DNA from: Rhodospirillales bacterium
GTDB lineage: Bacteria; Pseudomonadota; Alphaproteobacteria; SP197
Reading direction: 5' to 3'
Assembly: GCA_014323865.1 (NCBI GenBank)
Contig: JACONG010000001.1
Location: 19,928 to 83,927 of the forward strand
Length of the DNA stretch: 64,000 nt
Part shown: piece after piece, positions 1 through 8,893 of the stretch
Layout of the letters: each line of letters starts with the position of its first letter
Position numbering within the stretch: the first letter of the stretch is position 1
Notes under the pieces: generated by a model
Databases searched by the model: none
Seen by the model: the letters and a program-made list of their open reading frames with translations, nothing else
What the model was told of the DNA's origin: nothing
Made by a program: the position numbers and the translations under genes

Positions 1-321
1 GATCAGGACGTCGAGGAAAAGCCACTCCTGCGCGACCCGTGTTCGATCCCGGCGACCGGCGGCTGGTGGGTCAGGCCCGATTCAACAGGGTGCCGATTGC
101 GGAACAATCCACCGTTCCCCGTCTGCGGAGGCGGTCGGGAAGAAACGGAAGACTTCAGGCGGCCATGCCGCCTGAAATCCGCCGCCTGAAATCTCAATTG
201 TCCAGATCAACCATGGGCTGATGAAAATCGTTCGCCGATGTTGCGCCGGGCATACGATTTCGGTTGTCACGCCCGAAAGACGCTGGCAGCGTCCGCCGCT
301 TTCTCTTGCTGGGGGTTGGCG
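1..321. other. Left-edge stretch, no gene recognised
   Basis: No coding region is supported here. An open plus-strand frame runs in from the window edge to a TGA at 187-189, but its translation matches no family I know. At 154-176 there is a perfect 10-bp inverted repeat (TTCAGGCGGC / GCCGCCTGAA, loop CAT). At 167-194 a 14-bp unit (GCCGCCTGAAATC plus one base) occurs twice in tandem. No T-run follows the hairpin, so it is not a typical intrinsic terminator. Confidence 0.4.
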
Positions 322-2400
322 ATGGCGCGTCTGGCAGTCGATATCGGCGGCACCTTTACCGACATTGCATTGGAACTTGATGAAGGGCGGCTCGAGACCT
401 CGAAGGTCCCGACCACGCCGCGCACGCCCGAACAGGGTGTGATGAACGGTGCGCGACTGGCCCTTGAGAAGGCCGGGCTCGGTGCAGAGGCGGTCACCGG
501 CGTCATTCACGGCACGACGCTCGCGACCAATGCCCTGATCGAACGCAAGGGCGCAGCGACCGGCCTGATCTGCACCGAAGGTTTCCGCGATACGCTGCGG
601 CTGGCCTACGAAAACCGCTACGACCAGTACGACATCTGGCTCGACAAGCCCGATCCCATCGTACCGCGCCACCTCACCTTCCCCGTCGCCGAACGCATGG
701 ACGTGCGCGGACAGGTCCTCACCGAGCTCGACGAAAATGCGATCGCACCGATCGCGGAACGCCTGAAGGCCGAAGGCGTGGAGGCTGTCGCGATCGGTCT
801 GCTTCACGCCTATGCCAACCCCGACCACGAACATCGCGTGCGCGACCTGCTGCTGGCCGAAGCGCCTGATCTCCATGTCACGCTGTCGTCGGAAGTCTGC
901 CCGGAGGTTCGCGAGTACGAACGCCTGACCACGGCAACATGCAACGCCTATGTCCAGCCGCTGATAGCGCGCTACCTGCAGGCCCTTGATACCGAGCTGC
1001 AGGCCGCCGGCATCGGGGGACCGATGCTGCTGATGACATCGGGCGGGGGCGTCTGCTCACTCGAGACCGCCATACGCTTCCCGATCCGTCTTGTTGAATC
1101 CGGCCCCAGCGGCGGCGCGATCCTGGCCGCCAGCGTGGCTGCCGAGCGCGGCGAGGCCGAGGTGCTGAGCTACGACATGGGCGGCACCACGGCGAAGATC
1201 TGCCTGATCGACAATGCCGAACCGATGACCGCCCGCACCTTCGAGATCGCGCGGGCGGCGCGCTTCATCAAGGGCAGCGGCCTGCCTGTCCGGATCCCGG
1301 TGATCGAGATGATCGAGATCGGTGCGGGCGGCGGCTCGATCGCCCGGCTCGACAATCTCGATCGGATCACCGTCGGCCCCGACAGCGCAGGCTCCGAGCC
1401 CGGCCCCACCTGCTACAGCCGAGGCGGCACCGAACCCACGGTGACCGACGCCGACCTGACGCTGGGGCGGCTCGACTCCGGCGATTTCGCCGACGGGCGT
1501 ATGACGCTCGACGGCGAGGCGGCACGCGGCGCGATCGCACGCCAGGTCGGCGACGGCCTCGGGCTCAACGCGACCGACGGCGCACTCGGCATCTCCGAGG
1601 TGATCGACGAGACCATGGCGAATGCCGCCCGCGTGCACGCCGTCGAACGCGGCAAGGACCTCAGGAAACGCACAATGATCGCCTTCGGCGGGGCGGGCCC
1701 GCTCCATGCATGCCGCATGGCAGAAAAACTGCAGATCCCGCGCGTCGTGATTCCCAACAACCCCGGCGTCGGTTCGGCCGTCGGCTTCCTGCGCGCGCCG
1801 ATCGCTTATGAGGTCATCCGCAGCCGCTACATGACGCTCTCGGCATTTGAGCCCGAGGCCGCCAACGAGGTCTTCCGGCAACTCGGCGATGAGGCGTGCG
1901 CGGTGGTGCACGAAAGTGCTGCCGATGCGCCCGTCACGGAAAAACGAAGCTGTTTCATGCGCTACCTCGGCCAGGGTCACGAAATCGAGGTGCCGGTCAG
2001 CAACGGCGTGCTCGACGGTGCCGAGCGCGATCATCTCCGGGCCGCCTACGACGAGGAGTATGCCCGACTGTTCAGCCGAAGCGTGCCCGGTATGGACGTC
2101 GAGATCCTGGGCTGGAAGCTGGTGGTCTCGACCGAAGTGCCGCGCACCAACGGGCGCGACAGCGAGAGCCCGGACCACGCCGCCGAACCCTGCCGCTACC
2201 GCACGATGGTCGACCCGCGTGCAGGCGTCGCCAGGGAGGCACCCGTGTTCACGCGCGGCACCATGGCTGCAGGAGCGCAGTTCGAGGGCCCTTGCGTCGT
2301 GACCGAGGGCCAGACCACCACCGTCGTGACCGGCGGTTTCACGGGCCGCATCGACGGCCTGGGCCATATCGTCCTGGAACGCCGCGAGGAGGTCACGTGA
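322..2400 (+). CDS. hyuA: Hydantoinase/oxoprolinase family protein, HyuA-type subunit
   Basis: A 692-residue protein of the N-methylhydantoinase A / 5-oxoprolinase / acetone carboxylase beta family, cytoplasmic, which uses ATP to open cyclic amides. The N-terminus carries the actin-like nucleotide-binding motif DIGGTFTD (residues 7-14). A second phosphate-binding motif, DMGGTTAK, lies near residue 285. The frame is open upstream to 238, but the ATG at 322 places MARLAVDIGG at the usual family start, so I chose it. The stop overlaps the next gene's start (GTGATGG), so it is translationally coupled to the HyuB-type subunit. The exact substrate cannot be read from the sequence. Confidence 0.9.
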   Translation: MARLAVDIGGTFTDIALELDEGRLETSKVPTTPRTPEQGVMNGARLALEKAGLGAEAVTGVIHGTTLATNALIERKGAATGLICTEGFRDTLRLAYENRYDQYDIWLDKPDPIVPRHLTFPVAERMDVRGQVLTELDENAIAPIAERLKAEGVEAVAIGLLHAYANPDHEHRVRDLLLAEAPDLHVTLSSEVCPEVREYERLTTATCNAYVQPLIARYLQALDTELQAAGIGGPMLLMTSGGGVCSLETAIRFPIRLVESGPSGGAILAASVAAERGEAEVLSYDMGGTTAKICLIDNAEPMTARTFEIARAARFIKGSGLPVRIPVIEMIEIGAGGGSIARLDNLDRITVGPDSAGSEPGPTCYSRGGTEPTVTDADLTLGRLDSGDFADGRMTLDGEAARGAIARQVGDGLGLNATDGALGISEVIDETMANAARVHAVERGKDLRKRTMIAFGGAGPLHACRMAEKLQIPRVVIPNNPGVGSAVGFLRAPIAYEVIRSRYMTLSAFEPEAANEVFRQLGDEACAVVHESAADAPVTEKRSCFMRYLGQGHEIEVPVSNGVLDGAERDHLRAAYDEEYARLFSRSVPGMDVEILGWKLVVSTEVPRTNGRDSESPDHAAEPCRYRTMVDPRAGVAREAPVFTRGTMAAGAQFEGPCVVTEGQTTTVVTGGFTGRIDGLGHIVLERREEVT

Positions 2401-4049
2401 TGGCAAGCGCACTGGAACAGATCAACCAACAGATCATGTGGGACCGCCTGATCGCCGTCGTCGAGGAGCAGGGTCAGACGCTCATGCGTGCGGCCTTCAG
2501 TCCGATTGTGCGGGAGTCGGGCGACATCTCCGCCGGGATCTTCGACCTCCAGGGCCGAATGCTGGCCCAGGCGGTGACCGGCACCCCGGGCCACATCAAC
2601 ACCATGGCCGCCGCGGTCGTCCACTTCCTGGAGCACTTCCCCGCGGAAACCATGGTGGAAGGCGACATCTATCTCACCAACGATCCCTGGATGGGCGCGG
2701 GCCATCTCAACGATTTTGTCCTGGTGAAGCCGTGTTTCGTCGATGGCACGCTCGCTGGTCTCAACGCCTGCACCTCGCATCTTGCCGACATCGGCGGACG
2801 CAGCTTCGGGCCCGACGCCGCCGACGTGCATGAGGAAGGCATCTACATCCCGCCGGTGAAGCTCGTGAAGCAGGGCCAGATCGATGAAACCATGATGGCC
2901 GTGCTTTATGCCAACAGTCGTGTGCCCGTGCAGAACGAGGGCGACCTCTACGCGCTGATCGCGTGCTGCGAGGTGGGCGAGGAGCGGCTCGCGGAGATGA
3001 TGACCGAGTTCGCCATGACCTCGCTCAGGAGCCTGGGCGACCACATCATCGAGACGTCGCGGCAGGCCACGCTGGAGCGTATCCGCAGCTGGCCGAACGG
3101 CACGTGGCAATCAGAGATGATGACCGACGGCTATGATTTCGAGATCAGGATCGCAGCCACGCTGACCGTCACCGACGACAGCATGACGATCGACTACACC
3201 GGAAGCTCGGGCCGCTCGCGCTACGGTATCAACTGCCCGTTGACCTATGCCCAGGCCTACACCGTGTTCGGCATCAAGTGTGTTGTCGCACCCGACATCC
3301 CCAACAATGCCGGTGCGCTCGAGCCCTTCATCGTGACGGCACCGCAGGGCTCGATCATGAACGCACTGAAACCCGCGCCCGTTGTGATGCGCCACATCGT
3401 GGGCCAGATGCTACCCGACGCCGCCTTCGGCTGCCTGCACCAGGCGCGTCCGGGTTCGGTTCCTGCGGAAGGCACGGGCGTTCTGTGGGATCTCTCCCTG
3501 CGCGGCGGCTTCGGTCACCACCAGGGCGAGAACCGGACCCGGTTCGCCATGGAACTCGTCCACAACGGCGGCACCGGCGGCCGGCCGACGCGTGACGGTC
3601 TCGACGCCACGGCCTATCCGTCCGGCGTCATGGGGAGTCAGGTGGAGATGGTCGAATCGACCTGTCCGCTGGTCGTCTGGCGGCGCGAGTTGCGTCCCGA
3701 CTCCGGTGGCGCGGGCAAATATCGGGGCGGACACGGGCAGGTCATGGAGATCGGCTCGAGCGAGGAGGCTCCCTTCCAGCTTGCCGCCGCGCTCGACCGC
3801 ATCACCTATCCCGCACGCGGGCGCGCCGGTGGTCACGACGGTGCCCCGGGCGTGCTACGGCTCAGTTCGGGCAAGCCGATGAACGGCAAGGGCGAGCAGG
3901 ACATTCCCCCTGGGGACCGTCTCTGGGTCGAAACTCCCGGCGGCGGCGGTTACGGCGACCCGGCGGAACGCGACACGCCGCTCATCGAGGCGGACCTTCG
4001 CAGCGAACTCGTCAGCGCCGGGGCCGCAGCGCGCGACTACGGATATTGA
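2400..4049 (+). CDS. hyuB: Hydantoinase B / oxoprolinase family protein, HyuB-type subunit
   Basis: A 549-residue HyuB/acetone carboxylase alpha-type subunit that would form the ATP-dependent amidohydrolase complex with the preceding HyuA-type protein. Family features include the N-terminal stretch on opening MWDRLIAVVEEQG and the conserved LTNDPWMGAGHLNDF segment near residue 95. The C-terminus is glycine-rich (ETPGGGGYGDP). The ATG overlaps the upstream TGA by one base, so both subunits are made from one transcript. A hairpin with 8-bp arms (ACCGGGAC / GTCCCGGT) lies 34 bp after the stop. Family call is firm; the substrate (hydantoin, oxoproline or another cyclic amide) is not determined. 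Confidence 0.9.
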   Translation: MASALEQINQQIMWDRLIAVVEEQGQTLMRAAFSPIVRESGDISAGIFDLQGRMLAQAVTGTPGHINTMAAAVVHFLEHFPAETMVEGDIYLTNDPWMGAGHLNDFVLVKPCFVDGTLAGLNACTSHLADIGGRSFGPDAADVHEEGIYIPPVKLVKQGQIDETMMAVLYANSRVPVQNEGDLYALIACCEVGEERLAEMMTEFAMTSLRSLGDHIIETSRQATLERIRSWPNGTWQSEMMTDGYDFEIRIAATLTVTDDSMTIDYTGSSGRSRYGINCPLTYAQAYTVFGIKCVVAPDIPNNAGALEPFIVTAPQGSIMNALKPAPVVMRHIVGQMLPDAAFGCLHQARPGSVPAEGTGVLWDLSLRGGFGHHQGENRTRFAMELVHNGGTGGRPTRDGLDATAYPSGVMGSQVEMVESTCPLVVWRRELRPDSGGAGKYRGGHGQVMEIGSSEEAPFQLAAALDRITYPARGRAGGHDGAPGVLRLSSGKPMNGKGEQDIPPGDRLWVETPGGGGYGDPAERDTPLIEADLRSELVSAGAAARDYGY

Positions 4050-4082
4050 CCCCGCGTCAACCCTTCCCGGGAGATGGGAGAT

Positions 4083-4108
4083 ACCGGGACGTGACCGAAT
4101 GTCCCGGT
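4083..4108. terminator. Hairpin downstream of hyuB
   Basis: An 8-bp inverted repeat, ACCGGGAC / GTCCCGGT, with a 10-nt loop sits 34 bp after the hyuB stop. It lacks a following T-run, so it may be only a weak or RNA-processing hairpin. The rest of 4050-4233 contains an in-frame tract (about 4126-4233) that reads like protein but that I cannot assign. Confidence 0.35.
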
Positions 4109-4233
4109 TCCATCGACAGGTTTCCCCGGCAAGGACAGCGCCGACTTTGCCCGTACTCTGAAGCAGGCCGATGGCATCGCCTCGCTGCGGCGCGACTTCA
4201 TGCGCTTCTCGCCGCTCGGGTGCCTCGCGAGAT

Positions 4234-5415
4234 CTAGAGCGCGGCGACAGCGGAAGCCAGCCGCACAATCTCATCGTCCGTATTGTGGTAGTGCACAGCC
4301 GCGCGGCAGATCGACGGCATGGCGCGGCTCTCGAAATCGAGCCGTGTCGACGATGGTGACGAGGCACCGACGACAATGCCCCGGGCACCCAGCTGCGCGA
4401 CAATCTCGCTGGCGTCCACGCGGTCGTGACTGAAGGTCACGATAGCGCACCGATCGGCCTGCGTGCCGGCGTCGCGCAACGTGACGCCGTCGAGCGCCGC
4501 GAGGCGATCCCGCAGATCTCCAGCCAGCGCGGCATTGCGCCCGGCAATCGCATCGAGACCGACATCCAGCGCATAATCGACCGCAACGCCGAGGCCGACC
4601 TTGCCGGCCACGAAGCTCTCCCAGTTTTCGTAGCGTCGCGCGGTCGGCGCCATTTCGTAGCGATCCGGCGCGACCCATTCGGCCGACAAGAGGTCGAGAA
4701 CCGGCGGCTCGTGGTGTTCCATGATCGCTTCTGACGCATAAAGAAAGCCCGTCCCGCGCGGCCCGCGCAGGAACTTGCGACCGGTGGCCGACAGGAAGTC
4801 GCAGCCGATCGCCTGGACATCAAGCGGTATTTGACCGACCGATTGGCAGGCATCCAGCAGGTAGGGTACGCCCTTTGCACGCGCGATTCGTCCGACCTCC
4901 CCGGCCGGTGTGACCAGGCCTCCCGACGTCGGCACGTGCGTCATGGCAATCAGACGTGTGCGTGCGTCGATCAGACCCTCCAGGGCCGCGACGTCGACCT
5001 GGCCGTGCCCGTCATTCGGCGCGACAACGATCTCGATTCCCCGCTGCTTCACCGCCTGCAGGCAAGCGATGAAGTTCGAGGCGTATTCGGCGACCACCGT
5101 GACGACATTGTCGCCGGGCTTCATGGCCTGAACCAGCCCGTAGAAGGCCTGACCCCAGGCGACGGTCGCGTTTTCGACCAGCGCGATCTCGTCGGACGAA
5201 CAGTTCAGCATGCGCGCGATCGACATGTAGGTGCCGTCGATCGCGGGGCTGGCCTCGCCTTCTGCCGCATACCCGCCGACCTCGGCCTCCCGCCGCAGGT
5301 GCTCCTGCAACGCATGGAGTACAGGGTCGGGCATCAGGCCCGCACCGCAGCTCATGAAATAGGCCTGGTTGTCGAGCGCGGGTGTGTCGGCCCGGACCCT
5401 GGCGAGATCGATCAT
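4234..5415 (-). CDS. Class-V PLP-dependent aminotransferase-fold enzyme
   Basis: A 393-residue fold-type I PLP enzyme of the class-V aminotransferase group, which includes cysteine desulfurases and isopenicillin-N epimerase-like proteins. The PLP lysine is in SATGRKFLRGPRGTGF (about residue 214), and the pyridine-nitrogen aspartate is in LLDACQSVG (about residue 190). The frame is open 18 codons further upstream, but the ATG at 5415 gives the normal N-terminus (MIDLARVRADTPAL). No C-terminal cysteine loop typical of SufS/IscS is present, so it is unlikely to be a desulfurase. It is divergent from the ABC exporter that starts 64 bp away. Substrate unknown. Confidence 0.8.
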   Translation of the reverse strand: MIDLARVRADTPALDNQAYFMSCGAGLMPDPVLHALQEHLRREAEVGGYAAEGEASPAIDGTYMSIARMLNCSSDEIALVENATVAWGQAFYGLVQAMKPGDNVVTVVAEYASNFIACLQAVKQRGIEIVVAPNDGHGQVDVAALEGLIDARTRLIAMTHVPTSGGLVTPAGEVGRIARAKGVPYLLDACQSVGQIPLDVQAIGCDFLSATGRKFLRGPRGTGFLYASEAIMEHHEPPVLDLLSAEWVAPDRYEMAPTARRYENWESFVAGKVGLGVAVDYALDVGLDAIAGRNAALAGDLRDRLAALDGVTLRDAGTQADRCAIVTFSHDRVDASEIVAQLGARGIVVGASSPSSTRLDFESRAMPSICRAAVHYHNTDDEIVRLASAVAAL

Positions 5416-5478
5416 GGCACTGCCCTGTTTCTGTTCGGCGCTGCCTGATATGTCACGAGGCCCTGGCATCCGCCAGCG

Positions 5479-7323
5479 TTGAAAAGGACCCTGACAATCC
5501 GATCACTCGGCGAGGCACATGCGAAGCCCGCCAACGGCTTTCGCACCATCCTGAGTCTTCTGCCCTATCTGTGGCCGAAGGGTCAGACGAGCATGCGCGC
5601 CCGGGTCGTGCTGGCGTTGATCTGCCTGGTGCTGGCCAAGATCGCGATCGTGACCGTGCCGATCTTCTACAAGGATGCGGTCGACAGTCTGGTCTCGGCC
5701 GAAGAGGGCCTGATCGTCGCGATCCCGATCGGCGTGATCCTGGCCTATGGTGCGGCGCGCATCGCCTCGCTGGGCTTCAACGAGCTGCGCGATGCGATTT
5801 TCGCCCGGCTCGGCCAGCGCGCCATCCGCCGCATCATCCTGAAGGTCTTCCGCCATCTTCACAGGCTGTCGCTGCGTTTTCATCTGGAGCGCCAGACCGG
5901 CGGCCTCTCGCGCATCATCGAGCGCGGCAACCGGGCGATCGAGCTGCTGCTGCGGATCAGCCTGTTCAACCTGATCCCGACCGTGATCGAGCTCGTCCTG
6001 ACCTTCGGTATCCTCTGGTACATGCTCGACTTCGCCATCGCCGCGGTCACGCTGGTCACGGTGGTGGTCTACATCGCCTACACGATGGTCGTGACCGAGT
6101 GGCGCATCCGCTTCCGGCGGCGCATGAACGACGCCGACACCAGCGCCAACACACGTGCCATCGACAGCCTGCTGAACTACGAAACCGTCAAGTACTTCGT
6201 GAACGAGGAGCACGAGGCAAGGCGTTACGACGACCGGCTGGCGAGCTACGAGGATGCGGCGGTGAAATCGAATGTTTCGCTCGCCGCGCTCAACTTCGGC
6301 CAGGCCGCGATCATCTCGATCGGCCTGACGCTCGTGATGCTGATGTCCGCGGCGGGCATCGTCGAGGGCAGCATGACGGTGGGCGACTTCGTTCTGGCCA
6401 ACACCTATCTGATGCAGCTCTATCAGCCGCTCAACCTCTTCGGGTTCGTCTATCGCGAGATCAAGCAGGCGCTGATCGACATCGAGGAGATGTTCCGCCT
6501 GCTCGCCGTCGAGGCCGAGATCACGGACAAGCCCGACGCAAAGCCCCTCGTGATTGACGGCGCAGCGATACGGTTCGATGGCGTCGATTTTGCCTATGAC
6601 AAACGGCGACCGATCCTGCAGGGCATCGATTTCACGGTTCCCGCCGGCAAGAAGGTTGCAGTCGTCGGCCCTTCGGGTGCGGGCAAGTCGACGCTCTCCC
6701 GCCTGCTTTATCGCTTCTACGATGTCGGCACCGGTACGATCACCATCGACGGTCAGGACCTGCGCGACGTCACGCAGAACAGCCTGCGCCAGGCAATCGG
6801 CATCGTTCCGCAGGACACCGTGCTGTTCAACGACACGATTGCCTACAACATTGCCTACGGACGGCCCGGGGCATCGCGCGAAGAGGTGGAGGAGGCGGCC
6901 CGGCTGGCGCGTATCCACGACTTCGTGACCGGCCTGCCCGACGGCTACGACACGATCGTCGGCGAACGCGGGCTCAAGCTCTCCGGCGGTGAGAAACAGC
7001 GGGTCGCGATTGCCCGCACGATCCTGAAGAACCCGCAGATCCTGATCTTCGACGAGGCGACCAGCGCACTCGACACCCACACCGAGCGCGCCATCCAGGC
7101 CAATCTCAACGACATCGCGAAGGGGCGGACGACGCTGGTCGTCGCCCACCGCCTTTCGACCGTGGTCGACGCCGACGAAATCCTAGTGCTCGAGGACGGA
7201 CAGATCGTCGAACGCGGGCGTCACGCGGACCTGCTCGTCACCGACGACATCTACGCCGGCATGTGGCACCGCCAGCAGGAAAACGGCGAGGAGCCGAAAG
7301 AGCAACACGCGCCGCTTCCGTGA
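5479..7323 (+). CDS. ATM1-type heavy-metal/thiol ABC exporter (fused permease-ATPase)
   Basis: A 614-residue half-transporter of the Atm1/HMT1 family, which exports glutathione-based compounds linked to Fe-S cluster and metal homeostasis across the inner membrane. The N-terminal half carries about six membrane helices and the family motif LLNYETVKYFVNE (about residues 232-244). The ATPase half has Walker A GPSGAGKST (about 397), signature LSGGEKQRVAIAR (about 501), Walker B ILIFDEATSALD (about 520) and an intact H-loop (VVAHRLST). All catalytic residues are present. The start is a TTG; no better ATG lies before the first helix. Its role fits the SUF machinery encoded 33 kb away. Confidence 0.9.
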   Translation: MKRTLTIRSLGEAHAKPANGFRTILSLLPYLWPKGQTSMRARVVLALICLVLAKIAIVTVPIFYKDAVDSLVSAEEGLIVAIPIGVILAYGAARIASLGFNELRDAIFARLGQRAIRRIILKVFRHLHRLSLRFHLERQTGGLSRIIERGNRAIELLLRISLFNLIPTVIELVLTFGILWYMLDFAIAAVTLVTVVVYIAYTMVVTEWRIRFRRRMNDADTSANTRAIDSLLNYETVKYFVNEEHEARRYDDRLASYEDAAVKSNVSLAALNFGQAAIISIGLTLVMLMSAAGIVEGSMTVGDFVLANTYLMQLYQPLNLFGFVYREIKQALIDIEEMFRLLAVEAEITDKPDAKPLVIDGAAIRFDGVDFAYDKRRPILQGIDFTVPAGKKVAVVGPSGAGKSTLSRLLYRFYDVGTGTITIDGQDLRDVTQNSLRQAIGIVPQDTVLFNDTIAYNIAYGRPGASREEVEEAARLARIHDFVTGLPDGYDTIVGERGLKLSGGEKQRVAIARTILKNPQILIFDEATSALDTHTERAIQANLNDIAKGRTTLVVAHRLSTVVDADEILVLEDGQIVERGRHADLLVTDDIYAGMWHRQQENGEEPKEQHAPLP

Positions 7324-7465
7324 CGCAACCCAGCCATGCAGGCGTTTTTCTTGCATCTTGTGCCGATGAGGGGTCCCATGACGCCCGGCACAGAGCGAGG
7401 GAGCGTGCCGGGTGCGTGGTCTTCATCTTCAGGTCTGGCTGGGCGTTGCCGACCTTCCGCATGCG

Positions 7466-8602
7466 ATGCCGTTCGCGGTGCTTTACGGCTTGCAGGGCAT
7501 TGCCCGTGCACTACCCCTGACGATCCTTCCGCTCACCGCGCTCGAAATCACCGGATCGGCCCAGGAGGTCAGCCTGCTCTATTTCGCGGCCTCCTTCGTC
7601 GGCCTGGGTGGCAGCCTGTCGATGCCACTGCTGGTCCATCTCTTCCGACGACGTCGGGTGGTGGGCATGGGAACGGCACTCATCTGCCTCGCCGCGATCC
7701 TACTTTCGCTCGGCAACATCCATGTCTTCGCGGCGGGCCTGACGTGTTTCCTCGTCGGCTTCATCGCGCTCGATATCTCGTTCAACCTCTACCTGATGGA
7801 CCACATCCCGCGGCAGGAGTTCAACCGTTTCGAACCGGTGCGGGTGCTTTTCATGGGATCGGGATTCATCATCGGACCGTTCGGCGGCGTGCTGCTGGCC
7901 CAGGCGTTCGGCAGGCCGGCTCCCTTCATGGCCATGGCCGTCCTGGCAACCGTCGCCTACCTCGTCTTCCTCTATCTGCGCTTCTCCGACAGCGAGGCCA
8001 TCCAGGCCATGAAATCGTCGCCGCCCAACCCGTTCCGCTTCTTCCCGCACTTCTTCCGCCAGCCGCGCCTGCGGCTCGCCTGGCTGCTGGCCGTGGGACG
8101 GTCGAGCTGGTGGGCGATGTTCTTCGTCTATGCCCCGATCTATTGCGTGGAATCGGGCCTCGGCGACACGGTCGCCGGCATCATCGTCTCGGCCGGCTCG
8201 GGCGCTGTCCTGCTCTGCCCGTTCTGGGGCTGGGTCGGGCGCAAATGGGGTATCCGCAAACTCCTGATCATGGGTTACCTCGCCTCCGCCGTCGCCACGA
8301 TCGTCGTCGCTGCGGTTGCCGCCAGCCCCTGGCTCGGCGTGACGCTCTTCATGGTGGCCGCCCTGGCCACCAGCATGGTCGACGGCGCGGGCAACATGCT
8401 CTTCCTGCGCGCCGTGCATCCGCATGAACGCGCCGAGATGACCAGCGTCTTCGCAACCTTCCGCGACACCTCGCAGATCGGCCCGCCGGGCCTCTTCTCA
8501 GCCCTGCTTCAAATCTTCGCCCTGCCCGCCGTCTTCGTCACCTCGGGCATCGGCATGCTCGCCATGGCCTGGTACGCCCGCTACGTTCCCAGGCAGTACT
8601 GA
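7466..8602 (+). CDS. MFS transporter
   Basis: A 378-residue hydrophobic protein with about twelve predicted membrane segments in two six-helix halves, typical of the major facilitator superfamily. The loop between helices 2 and 3 contains a basic turn (HLFRRRRVVGMG), the counterpart of the MFS motif A region. The frame is open upstream to a GTG at 7412. The ATG at 7466 (MPFAVLYGLQGIARALPL) begins directly before helix 1 and is preferred. A second ATG at 7461 is out of frame. It stands alone after the ABC exporter. Substrate cannot be predicted. Confidence 0.8.
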   Translation: MPFAVLYGLQGIARALPLTILPLTALEITGSAQEVSLLYFAASFVGLGGSLSMPLLVHLFRRRRVVGMGTALICLAAILLSLGNIHVFAAGLTCFLVGFIALDISFNLYLMDHIPRQEFNRFEPVRVLFMGSGFIIGPFGGVLLAQAFGRPAPFMAMAVLATVAYLVFLYLRFSDSEAIQAMKSSPPNPFRFFPHFFRQPRLRLAWLLAVGRSSWWAMFFVYAPIYCVESGLGDTVAGIIVSAGSGAVLLCPFWGWVGRKWGIRKLLIMGYLASAVATIVVAAVAASPWLGVTLFMVAALATSMVDGAGNMLFLRAVHPHERAEMTSVFATFRDTSQIGPPGLFSALLQIFALPAVFVTSGIGMLAMAWYARYVPRQY

Positions 8603-8629
8603 CAGGGGTCAAAACGTGAGCCCCCACGC

Positions 8630-8806
8630 CAGAGTGTTGCCGAGATCATCAATCCGAAGGCCATGGCCTTTGTCGGAGCATCCCAAGACCAGCGCAAGTT
8701 CGGCGGTGGTATCTTCCACAACACGCTCAGCCCGGGTTTCGGCGGCACCATCGTGCCGGTCAACCCGAAGCGGGAGACGCTCTTCGATCTGCCCTGCGTG
8801 CCGCTT
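8630..8806 (+). pseudogene. N-terminal remnant of an ADP-forming-type acyl-CoA synthetase
   Basis: In one frame this reads SVAEIINPKAMAFVGAS, then FHNTLSPGFGGTIVPVNPKR. This is the start of the CoA-binding domain of acetate-CoA ligase (ADP-forming) family proteins, where INPKSIAVVGAS and VYPVNPK are hallmarks. The homology stops near 8806, where it runs into a REP-like hairpin, and nothing of the remaining several hundred residues is present. No convincing start codon precedes it. I read it as the stub of a deleted gene. Confidence 0.7.
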
Positions 8807-8830
8807 GTTTCCGAAGCACCCTGCCCGATG

Positions 8831-8864
8831 TCCCGGCTCCACGCCCTTCGGGCTACGGCCGGGA
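8831..8864. repeat. REP-like hairpin element
   Basis: Inverted repeat TCCCGGC / GCCGGGA (7-bp stem) with an inner CCC-TTC-GGG mini-stem, followed by TGACAC. The ending CCGGGATGACAC is shared with a second palindromic element at 62921-63022, suggesting a dispersed repeat family. It lies at the point where the acyl-CoA synthetase remnant ends. Confidence 0.45.
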
Positions 8865-8893
8865 TGACACGACCGCAGCGTTCGTATGCGCAT

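Noticed and set aside
30..60. GTTCGATCCCGG resembling a tRNA T-arm
   Set aside because: No matching D-arm, anticodon arm or acceptor stem can be folded around it.
165..176. ATGCCGCCTGAA resembles the Neisseria DNA uptake sequence ATGCCGTCTGAA
   Set aside because: One mismatch, single locus and part of a local palindrome/tandem repeat; the genome is clearly alphaproteobacterial, so a chance match is more likely.
4126..4233. Protein-like tract (ADFARTLKQADGIASLRRDF) between hyuB and the PLP enzyme
   Set aside because: No family could be assigned and no start or conserved end is visible, so it is not listed as a gene or remnant.
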